Shown here one piece after another: positions 7,754 to 15,250 of a DNA stretch of 17,524 nt (positions are counted from its first letter, which is position 1; every line of letters starts with the position of its first letter). Below the pieces are notes generated by a model that made no database searches, was not told the DNA's origin, and saw only the letters and a list, made by a program, of their open reading frames with translations. The translations under genes were made by a program, and so were the position numbers. The stretch spans positions 1 to 17,524 of the forward strand of contig JBEVNX010000176.1 of NCBI GenBank assembly GCA_040507895.1, in the 5' to 3' direction. Source of the stretch: JBEVNX01 sp040507895 (GTDB lineage Bacteria > Desulfobacterota > Binatia > JACPRU01).

Positions 7754-8767
7754 ATGGAGCTCGGAGTAACTTTACTCCCGGATTGCCCCCACGAGCGTCT
7801 GCTCGAGCTTGCGCGGCTTGCGGAGGCGGGGGGGTTCGCCTATCTCGGCATCGCCGACAGCCAATCCCTAGCGCGAGACGTCTACGTCGCCTTGACTGCG
7901 CTCGCCCTGGAGACCCGCCGAATTCGCATCGGCCCGACGGTGACGAACCCGCTGACGCGCCACCCCGCCGTGACTGCGTCCGCGATCGCGTCGGTCGACG
8001 AGGTGTGCGGCGGGCGAGCGTTCCTCGGAGTCGGTTCGGGAGACAGCGCCGTTCTCAACCTCGACCTCCCGCCGGCACGCCTCGCGGAGATGCGAGAGTT
8101 TCTGCGCGCCCTGCGTGAGCTCCTGCAAGGGGGGACTTATCGCTATGGGGAAGCGGAGATCCACACGCGCTGGGTGCGCCGTCCGCTCCCGCTGGTACTT
8201 GCCGCCGAGGGACCGAAGACGCTCGAGCTCGGCGGCGAACTAGCAGACGCGGTACTCATCCATACGGGCCTTACGCCGGAGATCCTGGGGAGCTCGATCG
8301 CCCGGGTGCGGGAAGGAGAACGCCGGGCCGGACGCCGCCCCGGAAGCGTCGGTATCTGGGCCTTCGCCAAGTGTAACGTCGGCGACACGCGGGAAGCCGC
8401 CATCGAGGAGATCAAAATGGGACTGGCGGCGAGCGCGCATCACGCGTTCCGCGCGACCCTTGAGGGGAAATACGTCCCGGCCGATCTTCACGAGCGCGTC
8501 CGGCGGCTCCTTCGGGAGTATGACACCTCGCAGCACGAGCGAGCGGGAGCGACCCGAAACGCCGCCCTCCCGGATGAGCTTGGCCTGACGGACTATCTCG
8601 CGCGGCGCTTCGCCGTCGTCGGCGATCCCGAGAGCTGCCAGCGCGATGTCCGATCTCTGGCGGAGCTGGGCGTGGACGTCCTCTTCCTCACGGCGATCGG
8701 GCCGGATCCGGAACGGATCCTGCGGCGCCTCTCTCGGGAGGTGCTCGCACCGCTGCGGGCGTCCTGA
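7754..8767 (+). CDS. LLM class flavin-dependent oxidoreductase, F420/methylene-H4MPT reductase-like
   Basis: This 337-residue luciferase-like TIM-barrel oxidoreductase (PF00296) begins MELGVTLLPDCPHERLLELA, then has 'LARLAEAGGFAYLGIADSQ', 'TRRIRIGPTVTNPLTRHPAVTASAIASVDEV' at about residues 55-86 and 'GRAFLGVGSGDSA'. The 'VTNPLTRHPAVTA' and 'GVGSGDSA' signatures resemble the branch containing F420-dependent methylene-tetrahydromethanopterin reductase-like proteins. That makes it a different subgroup from the LLM protein at 621-1649. The cofactor (FMN or F420) cannot be decided. The ribosome site is weak (GGCAGGAC). The gene lies 152 bp after pxpC on the same strand and ends 10 bp from the convergent small-subunit gene, so it may be last in the plus-strand operon. 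Its role in the pathway is inferred only. Confidence 0.92.
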   Translation: MELGVTLLPDCPHERLLELARLAEAGGFAYLGIADSQSLARDVYVALTALALETRRIRIGPTVTNPLTRHPAVTASAIASVDEVCGGRAFLGVGSGDSAVLNLDLPPARLAEMREFLRALRELLQGGTYRYGEAEIHTRWVRRPLPLVLAAEGPKTLELGGELADAVLIHTGLTPEILGSSIARVREGERRAGRRPGSVGIWAFAKCNVGDTREAAIEEIKMGLAASAHHAFRATLEGKYVPADLHERVRRLLREYDTSQHERAGATRNAALPDELGLTDYLARRFAVVGDPESCQRDVRSLAELGVDVLFLTAIGPDPERILRRLSREVLAPLRAS

Positions 8768-8777
8768 CGGTCGGCGA

Positions 8778-9269
8778 CTACGATCCGTTGCGACGACTCT
8801 CGCGGAGAGCCTTTGCGGCCGCAGCGATCGACTCGACGATGAACTGGTAGCCCGTACATCGGCAGAGGTTTCCGGCGATCGCGTGACGGATCTCGTTCTC
8901 AGACGGGTCCGGGTTCTCTGAGAGGAGCTGGAGCGCGGCGAGGATCATGCCGGGAGTGCAGTAACCGCACTGCATACCGTGGTGGGCGGCAAACGCCTCC
9001 TGGATCGGATGGAGCGTGTGCCGGTTTTGGGCGAGCCCCTCGATCGTCGTCACCTCGCAGCCGTCGACGTCGACCGCCAAGATGGAGCAGGACTTCACGG
9101 TCTTCCCGTCAAGGAAAACTGTGCATGCCCCGCAGCTCCCCGTCCCGCAGCCGACGTGAGTCCCGGTCAGACGCAGCTCGTCCCGGAGCACGTTCGCCAG
9201 CACGGCTCGCGTGTCCAACTCGAGCCGACGCCTCTGCCCGTTGACCATCAGCTGCGTGAGAATCTTCAT
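8778..9269 (-). CDS. [2Fe-2S]-binding small subunit of a molybdenum hydroxylase (CoxS-like)
   Basis: This 163-residue electron-transfer subunit of a xanthine oxidase-family enzyme carries two [2Fe-2S] clusters. The N-terminal plant-ferredoxin domain has Cys41, Cys46, Cys49 and Cys61. The C-terminal helical domain has Cys101 and Cys104 (QCGYCTPGM) and Cys136 and Cys138 (CRCTGY). All eight ligands are present at the family's usual spacing. It shuttles electrons between the Mo site of the large subunit and FAD in the medium subunit. The ATG at 9269 is the last start in the minus-strand operon. Its first bases overlap the end of a 26-codon ORF that begins at the large-subunit stop. Length is normal. 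It ends 10 bp from the convergent LLM gene. Confidence 0.96.
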   Translation of the reverse strand: MKILTQLMVNGQRRRLELDTRAVLANVLRDELRLTGTHVGCGTGSCGACTVFLDGKTVKSCSILAVDVDGCEVTTIEGLAQNRHTLHPIQEAFAAHHGMQCGYCTPGMILAALQLLSENPDPSENEIRHAIAGNLCRCTGYQFIVESIAAAAKALRESRRNGS

Positions 9270-9346
9270 CGTCCCGCTTCTCCGTCACGGACTTTGGACT
9301 CGCCGCACTCGTGGGGGCGGAAGAGCTCGGGTTCTCGAACGATCAT
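9266..9346 (-). CDS. Possible 26-residue ORF bridging the large- and small-subunit genes
   Basis: In the 73-bp gap between the two Mo-hydroxylase genes, a minus-strand frame starts with an ATG that overlaps the large-subunit stop as ATGA. It ends with a TGA that overlaps the small-subunit ATG, again as ATGA. It encodes 26 residues starting MIVREPELFRP and ending RDGEAGR. A G-rich run (GGGGGGTG) lies just before its start. Translation could thus pass from large to small subunit by coupling. The beginning loosely resembles the first residues of FAD-binding medium subunits (a 'FELxRP' pattern), so it may be the remnant of a medium-subunit gene. A chance open frame of this length in GC-rich DNA is quite possible. 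Confidence 0.3.
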   Translation of the reverse strand: MIVREPELFRPHECGESKVRDGEAGR

Positions 9347-11727
9347 GACACACCCCCCGGATACCCCGCCGCCCGCAGTGCCCTCCACACCCGCTGCGGC
9401 GTGAGCGGCATCGCGGTGAAGCGAAGCTTCAGTTCGGGAAACGCGTTCTCGACCGCGCCGCAGATCGCTCCGAGGGGACCTGTGACGCCGGATTCTCCAA
9501 CCCCTTTCGTGCCGAGAGGCGTGAAGGGCGAAGGGGTCTCTTGATGCTCGACCTCGAGGTGGGGCACTTCGACCGCTGTCGGCAGTGTGTAGTCGAGAAA
9601 GGTCCCGGTGGTGAGCTGGCCGATCTCGTCGTAGACGAGCTCCTCGAAGAGCGCTCCGCCGATTCCCTGTGCCGTCCCGCCGTGGAGGTTTCCCTCCGCC
9701 ATCAGCGGGTTCACTACGATGCCGCTGTCATGGACGGCGCAGTAGCGGAGGATCTTCACGACCCCGGTATCGGGGTCCACCTCGACGATGCAGGCCACGG
9801 CCTGGTTCGGCCAAGACGGATACGCGCTGAAGCGACCGTCGAGTTCCGGCTGGTGATAGACGTTCGGATGGCGGAAGTAGCGCGTCACCTCGAGACCGGG
9901 CTCGACCTCCCGGGCGTCCTCGTAGGCATGTCGGTAGACGAGATCGGCGATCTTCTGGAACGAGACGAAACGGGTCGGTGCACCGCGAAGCGAAAAGCGC
10001 CCGTCGCGCACGTCGATGTCTTCCGGCGCCACTTCGAGGTGCTTTGCGGCGACCTTCGCCATCTTCTCCCGGATCTCCGTCGCCGCCACGTGGACGGCCG
10101 ATCCTCCGATGATCACGCTCCGAGAGCTGTAGTTGCCGAGCCCGAACGGGCAGATCTCCGTGTCTCCCTGGACGACCCGGACGTCCGCGATGTCGATGCC
10201 GAGGGCGTCGGCGGCGATCTGCGCCATCGCCGTCTCGTTGCCGGTGCCCGGCGAGGTCACTCCGGTCAAGACGGAGACCGTCCCGGAGGGGCTGACCCGG
10301 ACGGTCGCTGCGTCGTACCCGGATACGAGGGTCGAGTTCGGCACGGAGCAGCCTTCGGGCGTCAGCTCCTGGCCGAAGCCGATTCCGAGATGGCGACCCT
10401 CCCGGCGCGCCTCCGCCTGGACCTTCGGAAACGCCTGGTAGTCGATCATCTCAAGCACACGGCGGAGGGCCTTCGGATAGTCGCCGCTGTCGATGACGGC
10501 GCCCGACACCTGAGAGTAGGGAAATTCGTGGGGCTGGATGAAGTTCCGCAGGCGCACCTCCGTTCGGTCTTGGCCGCTCTCGGATGCGACGTGATCGATG
10601 ATTCGGTCCATCAGGAACGATGCGGTCTCCTTCCCGAAGCCGCGGTAGGCGTTCCAGGGGCACTTGTTCGTGACGACCGAAAATAGCTCGACGTGACAGT
10701 TCGGGATCTTGTAGACGGTCGGGATGCAGTAGGCCGTCACGTAAGACATCGCCCAACCGCACAACGCCGAGGGTGCGCCGACATCCGCGACAACCCGTGC
10801 CCGCAGACCGAGGATGCGGCCGTCGGTCTTGTAGGCGACCTCGTACGTGAGGAACATCTCCCGTGCATGACCGCCCGCGAGGAGATTCTCCGAGCGCTCC
10901 TCGATCCATTTGACCGGCCGCCCGTGCTTCGATGCGAGGTACGCTACGAGCGGCTCCTCCTGAAACATCGGGATCTTCTCGCCGAACGCGCCGCCGACGC
11001 GCGGCTGGATGACGCGTATGGACGCTTCCGGCAGCCCAAGCGTCTCGGCGAGGAAGACCCGTAGCGGGTGGGGGCTTTGCGTCGAGGCCCAGAACGTGAG
11101 CTCTCCGGTGAACGGATCGGAGGCAGCGACGTATCCTCGGGGCTCGAGAGGCGCCGCCGTATAGCGCTGCGTTCGAAGCTCGCCGGAGAGCCGGCCGTCG
11201 GCCTCTTGGAACGCCGCGTCGACATTCCCCGCGTTGAACTTCTGTGCGAGGAGCACGTTGTCGCCCCACGACGGTTCGAGAAGCTGTGCGCCGGCCGCCA
11301 TCGCCTGCACGGGATCGACGACCACCGGCAGTTCCTCGTACTCCACCTCGATCCGCTCCGCCGCGCGGCAAGCAGCATATTTGTCCTCCGCGATCACCGC
11401 AGCGATCCCTTCTCCGGCGTACCGCACGCGCTCCGCCGCCAGAGCGTAAGTGTCGACCGCCTTCGCTCCCATCGACTGCGGGTCGAAGACCTGTGGGATG
11501 GGCCGCGTCTTCTCTCGGAGCTCCTCGCCGGTCACGACATCGACCACTCCCGGCTCGCGACGTGCCGCCGTCGTGTCGATCCTCACGATCCGGGCGTGCG
11601 CGTACGGGCTTCGCGAGACGGCCAGGTGGAGCATCCCGTCCAGGTAGATGTCTGCGACGTATTGGCCTCGACCCGCGGCTAGCTGGCGGTGGATCAGTGA
11701 TGGGATCCGCGCTCCGACGTACCTCAT
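9343..11727 (-). CDS. Molybdopterin-binding large subunit of a xanthine dehydrogenase-family hydroxylase (CoxL-like)
   Basis: This 794-residue catalytic subunit (PF01315 N-terminal, PF02738/PF20256 C-terminal) binds Mo-molybdopterin cytosine dinucleotide in related enzymes. The N-terminus 'GRGQYVADI...HLAVSRSPYAHARI' is typical of the family. 'RVGGAFGEK' lies in the first Mo-binding region. The active-site loop is AYRGFGKE (residues 360-367), and the catalytic base is Glu745 in KGVGESG near the C-terminus. The loop differs from the AYxCSFR of form I CO dehydrogenase, lacking the Cu-ligand Cys, and from the AYRGAGR of form II. It is therefore an aerobic hydroxylase of unknown substrate rather than a CO dehydrogenase. 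The ATG at 11727 has GGAGG six bases upstream, 31 bp after the VWA gene. Length is normal. Confidence 0.96.
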   Translation of the reverse strand: MRYVGARIPSLIHRQLAAGRGQYVADIYLDGMLHLAVSRSPYAHARIVRIDTTAARREPGVVDVVTGEELREKTRPIPQVFDPQSMGAKAVDTYALAAERVRYAGEGIAAVIAEDKYAACRAAERIEVEYEELPVVVDPVQAMAAGAQLLEPSWGDNVLLAQKFNAGNVDAAFQEADGRLSGELRTQRYTAAPLEPRGYVAASDPFTGELTFWASTQSPHPLRVFLAETLGLPEASIRVIQPRVGGAFGEKIPMFQEEPLVAYLASKHGRPVKWIEERSENLLAGGHAREMFLTYEVAYKTDGRILGLRARVVADVGAPSALCGWAMSYVTAYCIPTVYKIPNCHVELFSVVTNKCPWNAYRGFGKETASFLMDRIIDHVASESGQDRTEVRLRNFIQPHEFPYSQVSGAVIDSGDYPKALRRVLEMIDYQAFPKVQAEARREGRHLGIGFGQELTPEGCSVPNSTLVSGYDAATVRVSPSGTVSVLTGVTSPGTGNETAMAQIAADALGIDIADVRVVQGDTEICPFGLGNYSSRSVIIGGSAVHVAATEIREKMAKVAAKHLEVAPEDIDVRDGRFSLRGAPTRFVSFQKIADLVYRHAYEDAREVEPGLEVTRYFRHPNVYHQPELDGRFSAYPSWPNQAVACIVEVDPDTGVVKILRYCAVHDSGIVVNPLMAEGNLHGGTAQGIGGALFEELVYDEIGQLTTGTFLDYTLPTAVEVPHLEVEHQETPSPFTPLGTKGVGESGVTGPLGAICGAVENAFPELKLRFTAMPLTPQRVWRALRAAGYPGGVS

Positions 11728-11758
11728 ACGGTTCCTCCGCTGGCTCTCGGCCCTGCGA

Positions 11759-12886
11759 TCAGGCGTACCTCAGCTTCCGGAACAACTCCGAGAGTGACTC
11801 CACATCCCCGGCGGCGAGGAAGTCGTCGACGTGAGGAAGCGCTGCGCGCATCCCGCTCGCGATCGGTTCGTACCCTTCCGTTCCGACGAGAGGGTTCACC
11901 CAGAGTAGCCTCCGGGTCCTGCGGCGGAGGGTCGCCATCTCGCGACCGATCGGATCCGGGTCTCCCTGGTCGTAGCCGTCGCTGAGGATCACGCCCACCG
12001 TGCGTCGCGACCATGCCCCCGCTGTCGCGTAGCGGTTCACGAAAGTGAGCGCCGCGCCGAGATCGGTCCCCCCCGACCAGTGTCGAGCTCGGGTTCTCAT
12101 CTCCGCCAAGGCTTCCGGGATGGAGCGCTTCTTGAGAACGTCCGTGACCTCGGTGACCCGCGTGCTGAAGACGAACGTTCGCGAGCCCGGTACAGCACGC
12201 TGGAGTGCGAGCAGCGAACCGAGGATGAGCTCGCCGTGGCAGTCCATCGACCCGCTCACGTCGCAAAGTACGAGGAGCCGCAGCTTTCGAACTTTCCGCG
12301 AGGTGCGCGCGAGCGCGACGAGCTCCATCCCGCTCGGGAGGCTTCGCCTGAAGGAGCGGCGAAGGTCGATTGCCCGCCCACGTCTGGCCGGCCGGCGGCG
12401 ACGGCTGGGGCGCGTGGCGATCTTCGGTGCGAGTCGGCGGATGGTCCGCTCGAGCACGATCCACTCCGCGGGTGTCGAAAATGCCTCTTCCTCGCCGCGG
12501 AGAACTTCGAGCGGGCTATACCGTCTCCCGCTACCCGTCACGCGACTCAGGTGGCCGGGATTCGCCGATTCGCTCTGCGTTACCGACGTGCGGTATTGTC
12601 GAGGCGCCTCGTCGCCCCCTTCCCAGTAGCGGTGGAACAAGCGGTCGAACGTTCGCTCCTCTTCGGGGCTGCTCGCCAGGTTCGCGCGAAGGGCGATGTG
12701 GAACTCGTGTCGTCGATCCAGCCGGACGTGCTCCAGGGATCGGATCGCATCGACGATGCGGCTCGGCGTCACGCCGAGGTCGGAGCGCCGCAGGAGGCGA
12801 CAGAACCCGAGGATTCGGCCGAGGAGGGCCCGCCCGAGGTCTTGCCCCAGCGGGTACTGTGCTCGCCTCGGGTCGGTAAGACTCAT
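11759..12886 (-). CDS. VWA domain-containing protein, CoxE-like
   Basis: This 375-residue protein has a C-terminal von Willebrand factor A domain of the CoxE type (PF05762). The metal-ion-dependent adhesion site is complete: DVSGS with Asp209, Ser211 and Ser213, Thr274 in GGTDLG, and Asp303 in LSDGYD. The N-terminal half is helical. The middle is rich in Arg (about 155-182, RPSRRRRPARRGR). In the CO dehydrogenase system CoxE pairs with the AAA+ protein CoxD to mature the active site; MoxR-VWA pairs act more broadly as metal-insertion chaperones. The ATG overlaps the MoxR stop as ATGA, so the two are translationally coupled, and the large subunit follows after 31 bp. The frame is open upstream to 13171, but that part is antisense-frame noise over the MoxR gene. 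Confidence 0.92.
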   Translation of the reverse strand: MSLTDPRRAQYPLGQDLGRALLGRILGFCRLLRRSDLGVTPSRIVDAIRSLEHVRLDRRHEFHIALRANLASSPEEERTFDRLFHRYWEGGDEAPRQYRTSVTQSESANPGHLSRVTGSGRRYSPLEVLRGEEEAFSTPAEWIVLERTIRRLAPKIATRPSRRRRPARRGRAIDLRRSFRRSLPSGMELVALARTSRKVRKLRLLVLCDVSGSMDCHGELILGSLLALQRAVPGSRTFVFSTRVTEVTDVLKKRSIPEALAEMRTRARHWSGGTDLGAALTFVNRYATAGAWSRRTVGVILSDGYDQGDPDPIGREMATLRRRTRRLLWVNPLVGTEGYEPIASGMRAALPHVDDFLAAGDVESLSELFRKLRYA

Positions 12887-13803
12887 GTCCCTTCGATCGC
12901 AGGTTCTCGACCGAGGATCCCCTCGGGCTCCAGGGTTCGCAGCCGTTCGAGGTCCTCGCGGTACTTGAGGATGCAGCCGGCGGTTTCCTGCAGCACCGAT
13001 GCCTCCAGCCGCTGAACGCCCAGATCGACCAGCGCTCTTGCCCAGTCGAGCGTCTCGGCGACTCCTGGGCGTTTGTAGAACTCGATCGATCGCAGTCGCT
13101 GCATCGCTGCCGATACCTCTTCCGCGAGCTTCGAAGGGATGCCCGGAACTTTCCGCAGTACGATGTCCCACTCCTTGGCGGGGCTCGGATAGTCGATCCA
13201 GAGATAGAGGCAGCGGCGTTTTAGGCCGTCGTTCAACTCCCGGGTGCGATTGGAGGTCAGAATGACCACGGGAGGGTGCACCGCGCGGAACGTTCCAAGC
13301 TCCGGCACGGTGACCTGCGCGTCGGAGAGGAGCTCGAGCAGAAACGCCTCGAACTCCTCATCGGCGCGATCGACCTCGTCGACGAGAAGAACGGCGGGCT
13401 CCGGCCCAGGGTGCCGAATGGCTCGGAGGAGCGGCCGCGAGAGAAGGAACTCGTCGGAGAAGATCGTGCTCTCGACCTCTTCCGCCGGCCTTCCGGATCG
13501 CTCGTCGAGCCGAATCCGCAGGACCTGCTTCGCGTAGTTCCACTCGTAGATCGCGCTCTGGGCGTCGAGCCCCTCATAGCACTGGAGACGGATGAGCTCC
13601 GTGCCGAGGGCGCTGGCGAGCACCTTCGCAACTTCCGTCTTGCCCACGCCCGGCTCTCCCTCGAGGAGAAGGGGCTTGCGAAGGCTCCACGCGAGCTTCA
13701 CGGCGAGCGCGAGCGACCGGTCGCAAATGTAGTCTTCGCGCGCAAAGGCGTCCTGGACGCTGTCGACGGACGCGAGAGGGTCGCGCTTCTGCAAACCGTT
13801 CAC
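12883..13803 (-). CDS. MoxR-family AAA+ ATPase, CoxD-like
   Basis: This MoxR-type AAA+ ATPase has 306 residues from a GTG at 13803. It shows Walker A GEPGVGKT at 49-56, Walker B AVLLVDEVDRA with Asp142 and Glu143, a sensor-1-like 'VVILTSNRTREL', and 'LKRRCLYLWIDYP' with arginine-finger-type residues. The N-terminal 'SVDSVQDAF...YICDRSLALAVKLAWSLRKPLLLEGE' matches CoxD/MoxR proteins. Start choice: an in-frame GTG at 13905 would add 34 residues of unlike sequence with no ribosome site. The GTG at 13803 has a weak GCGGAAC upstream and fits homology; a TTG at 13794 is also possible. It is the first gene of the Mo-hydroxylase operon and overlaps the VWA gene by 4 bp. Its likely role is ATP-driven maturation of the hydroxylase active site with the VWA partner (established for CoxD/CoxE, inferred here). 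Confidence 0.9.
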   Translation of the reverse strand: MNGLQKRDPLASVDSVQDAFAREDYICDRSLALAVKLAWSLRKPLLLEGEPGVGKTEVAKVLASALGTELIRLQCYEGLDAQSAIYEWNYAKQVLRIRLDERSGRPAEEVESTIFSDEFLLSRPLLRAIRHPGPEPAVLLVDEVDRADEEFEAFLLELLSDAQVTVPELGTFRAVHPPVVILTSNRTRELNDGLKRRCLYLWIDYPSPAKEWDIVLRKVPGIPSKLAEEVSAAMQRLRSIEFYKRPGVAETLDWARALVDLGVQRLEASVLQETAGCILKYREDLERLRTLEPEGILGREPAIEGT

Positions 13804-14039
13804 GGGCCGTTCCGCTTGGTCCGCGACTCCGACCTCCGTAATTCGGCCTTGCTGCGGGACGAATCCGATCGTCGGCCTCGCGAGCTCGAATACGAGACGT
13901 ATCACGCGCGCAACCGCACGGTCGAGCGGCTATACACGTTCCGCGCTGCCCCAGGCGCCTCTCGGATTCGTACGTTGCAATTCAATCATGCTTTCGGCTA
14001 GGCCTCGGGCGAGCAGAGGGTTGAACCGGAGGACACACC
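13804..14039. promoter_or_regulatory. Divergent intergenic region between MoxR and MetE-like genes
   Basis: The starts of the MoxR gene (minus) and the methyltransferase gene (plus) face away from each other here, so promoters for both must lie within or near this interval. It is AT-richer around 13965-13995 than its surroundings. A clean Shine-Dalgarno (GGAGG) precedes the plus-strand ATG at 14040. I do not see a convincing -35/-10 pair. If MoxR starts at 13905, the interval shrinks to 134 bp. Confidence 0.35.
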
Positions 14040-15200
14040 ATGCAGCACAGCGGGGACCGGATCCTGACGACTCACGTTGGAAGCCTGCCGCGGAGCCGGG
14101 CGCTGAGCGAGCTGTTGATCCGCCAGGAGCGCGGCGAGACGATCGACCGGGCGGCGCTCGACCGTGAATGCCAGACGGCGGTCCGGCACGTGGTCGGCCA
14201 GCAGGTCGCGTGCGGCGTCGACGTGATCAGCGACGGCGAGCAGCCGCGCGTCGGCTTCCAGACCTACGTCGGGCTCCGCATGAAGGGCTTCGGCGGCAAG
14301 AGTTCTCGGCCCTTCTTCCGCGACTTCGTCGATTTTCCGGACTACGCGACGCTCTGGCAGAACCGCGGCATGGCGACTTCGAAGGTGTTCGACGCGCCGC
14401 AGGCCGTGGCGGAGATCGAGTACGCGGGCTTGAGCGAGGCGCAGCGGGAGTGCGAGCTCGTTCTCGAAGCCGCACGCGAGCACGCGGGACGGTACCGCGA
14501 GCTGTTCATGACGGCCGCCTCTCCGGGGATCGTGGCGACGACGCTGCTGAACGCCCACTACGATTCCCACGAGAGTTACGTGAACGCCGTCGCCCGGGAG
14601 ATGCGGAAGGAGTACGAGTACATCCACTCGAAGGGCCTGCTGCTGCAGCTCGACTGCCCGGACCTTGCGATGGAGCGGGTCGGGCTCTTCCAGAAGGAGC
14701 CGCTGTCGCGGTTCCTCGAGGCCGTGGAGGCTCACGTCGAGGCCATCAACCGAGCCCTCGTGAACATTCCGCGCGAGAGCGTGCGGCTCCACGTCTGCTG
14801 GGGGAACTGGGACGGACCGCACGTCTACGACGTGTCACTCGAGGACATCCTGCCGATCCTCTACCGCGCACGCGTCGGAGCCCTGTCGCTCGAGCTCGCC
14901 AACCCGCGGCACGAGCACGAGATGGCCGTCGTGAAGAAGCATTCGCTGCCGGACTCCATGATTTTTGTCCCGGGCGTGATCGACTCGAAGACGAACTTCG
15001 TCGAGCACCCGGAGGTCGTCTGCAACCGCATCCTGCGGGCCGTCGACGCTGTCGGCGACCGGAGCCGCGTCATCGCCAGCTCGGACTGCGGCTTCGGGAC
15101 GTTCGCCGGCTGGGAGATCGTGGCGCCGAGCGTGGTATGGGCCAAGCTCCGCACGCTTCGCGAGGGAGCCGATCTCGCCTCGAAGAGGCTGTGGGGATGA
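14040..15200 (+). CDS. Cobalamin-independent methionine synthase (MetE C-terminal domain)-like methyltransferase
   Basis: This 386-residue protein corresponds to the C-terminal catalytic barrel of MetE (PF01717) without the N-terminal half of the roughly 750-residue enzyme. It begins with the family start '(I)LTTHVGSLPRS' and has 'VISDGEQPR' at 62-70. The zinc site is recognisable: His251 and Cys253 in LHVCWGN, probably Glu285 in LSLELANP, and Cys350 in SSDCGFGTF. Proteins of this single-domain group transfer methyl or alkyl groups to or from thiols and include archaeal core MetE and epoxyalkane:coenzyme M transferase. Substrates of most are unknown. GGAGG precedes the ATG. It is followed after 50 bp by the cyclase gene, probably in one transcript. 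In this neighbourhood a catabolic methyl or thiol transfer is more likely than methionine synthesis (inference). Confidence 0.9.
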   Translation: MQHSGDRILTTHVGSLPRSRALSELLIRQERGETIDRAALDRECQTAVRHVVGQQVACGVDVISDGEQPRVGFQTYVGLRMKGFGGKSSRPFFRDFVDFPDYATLWQNRGMATSKVFDAPQAVAEIEYAGLSEAQRECELVLEAAREHAGRYRELFMTAASPGIVATTLLNAHYDSHESYVNAVAREMRKEYEYIHSKGLLLQLDCPDLAMERVGLFQKEPLSRFLEAVEAHVEAINRALVNIPRESVRLHVCWGNWDGPHVYDVSLEDILPILYRARVGALSLELANPRHEHEMAVVKKHSLPDSMIFVPGVIDSKTNFVEHPEVVCNRILRAVDAVGDRSRVIASSDCGFGTFAGWEIVAPSVVWAKLRTLREGADLASKRLWG

Positions 15201-15250
15201 TTCGATGATTCCCGCGGGCCCGACGTGGCTCGCTCACCAAGGAGGACGGC

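Noticed and set aside
9541..10686. Long open frame on the plus strand
   Set aside because: It is antisense to the Mo-hydroxylase large subunit, with Asp/Arg/Val-rich low-complexity composition and no family match.
9343..11727. Annotation as aerobic CO dehydrogenase large subunit
   Set aside because: The active-site loop lacks the AYxCSFR signature and its Cu-ligand Cys, so only a general Mo-hydroxylase call is supported.
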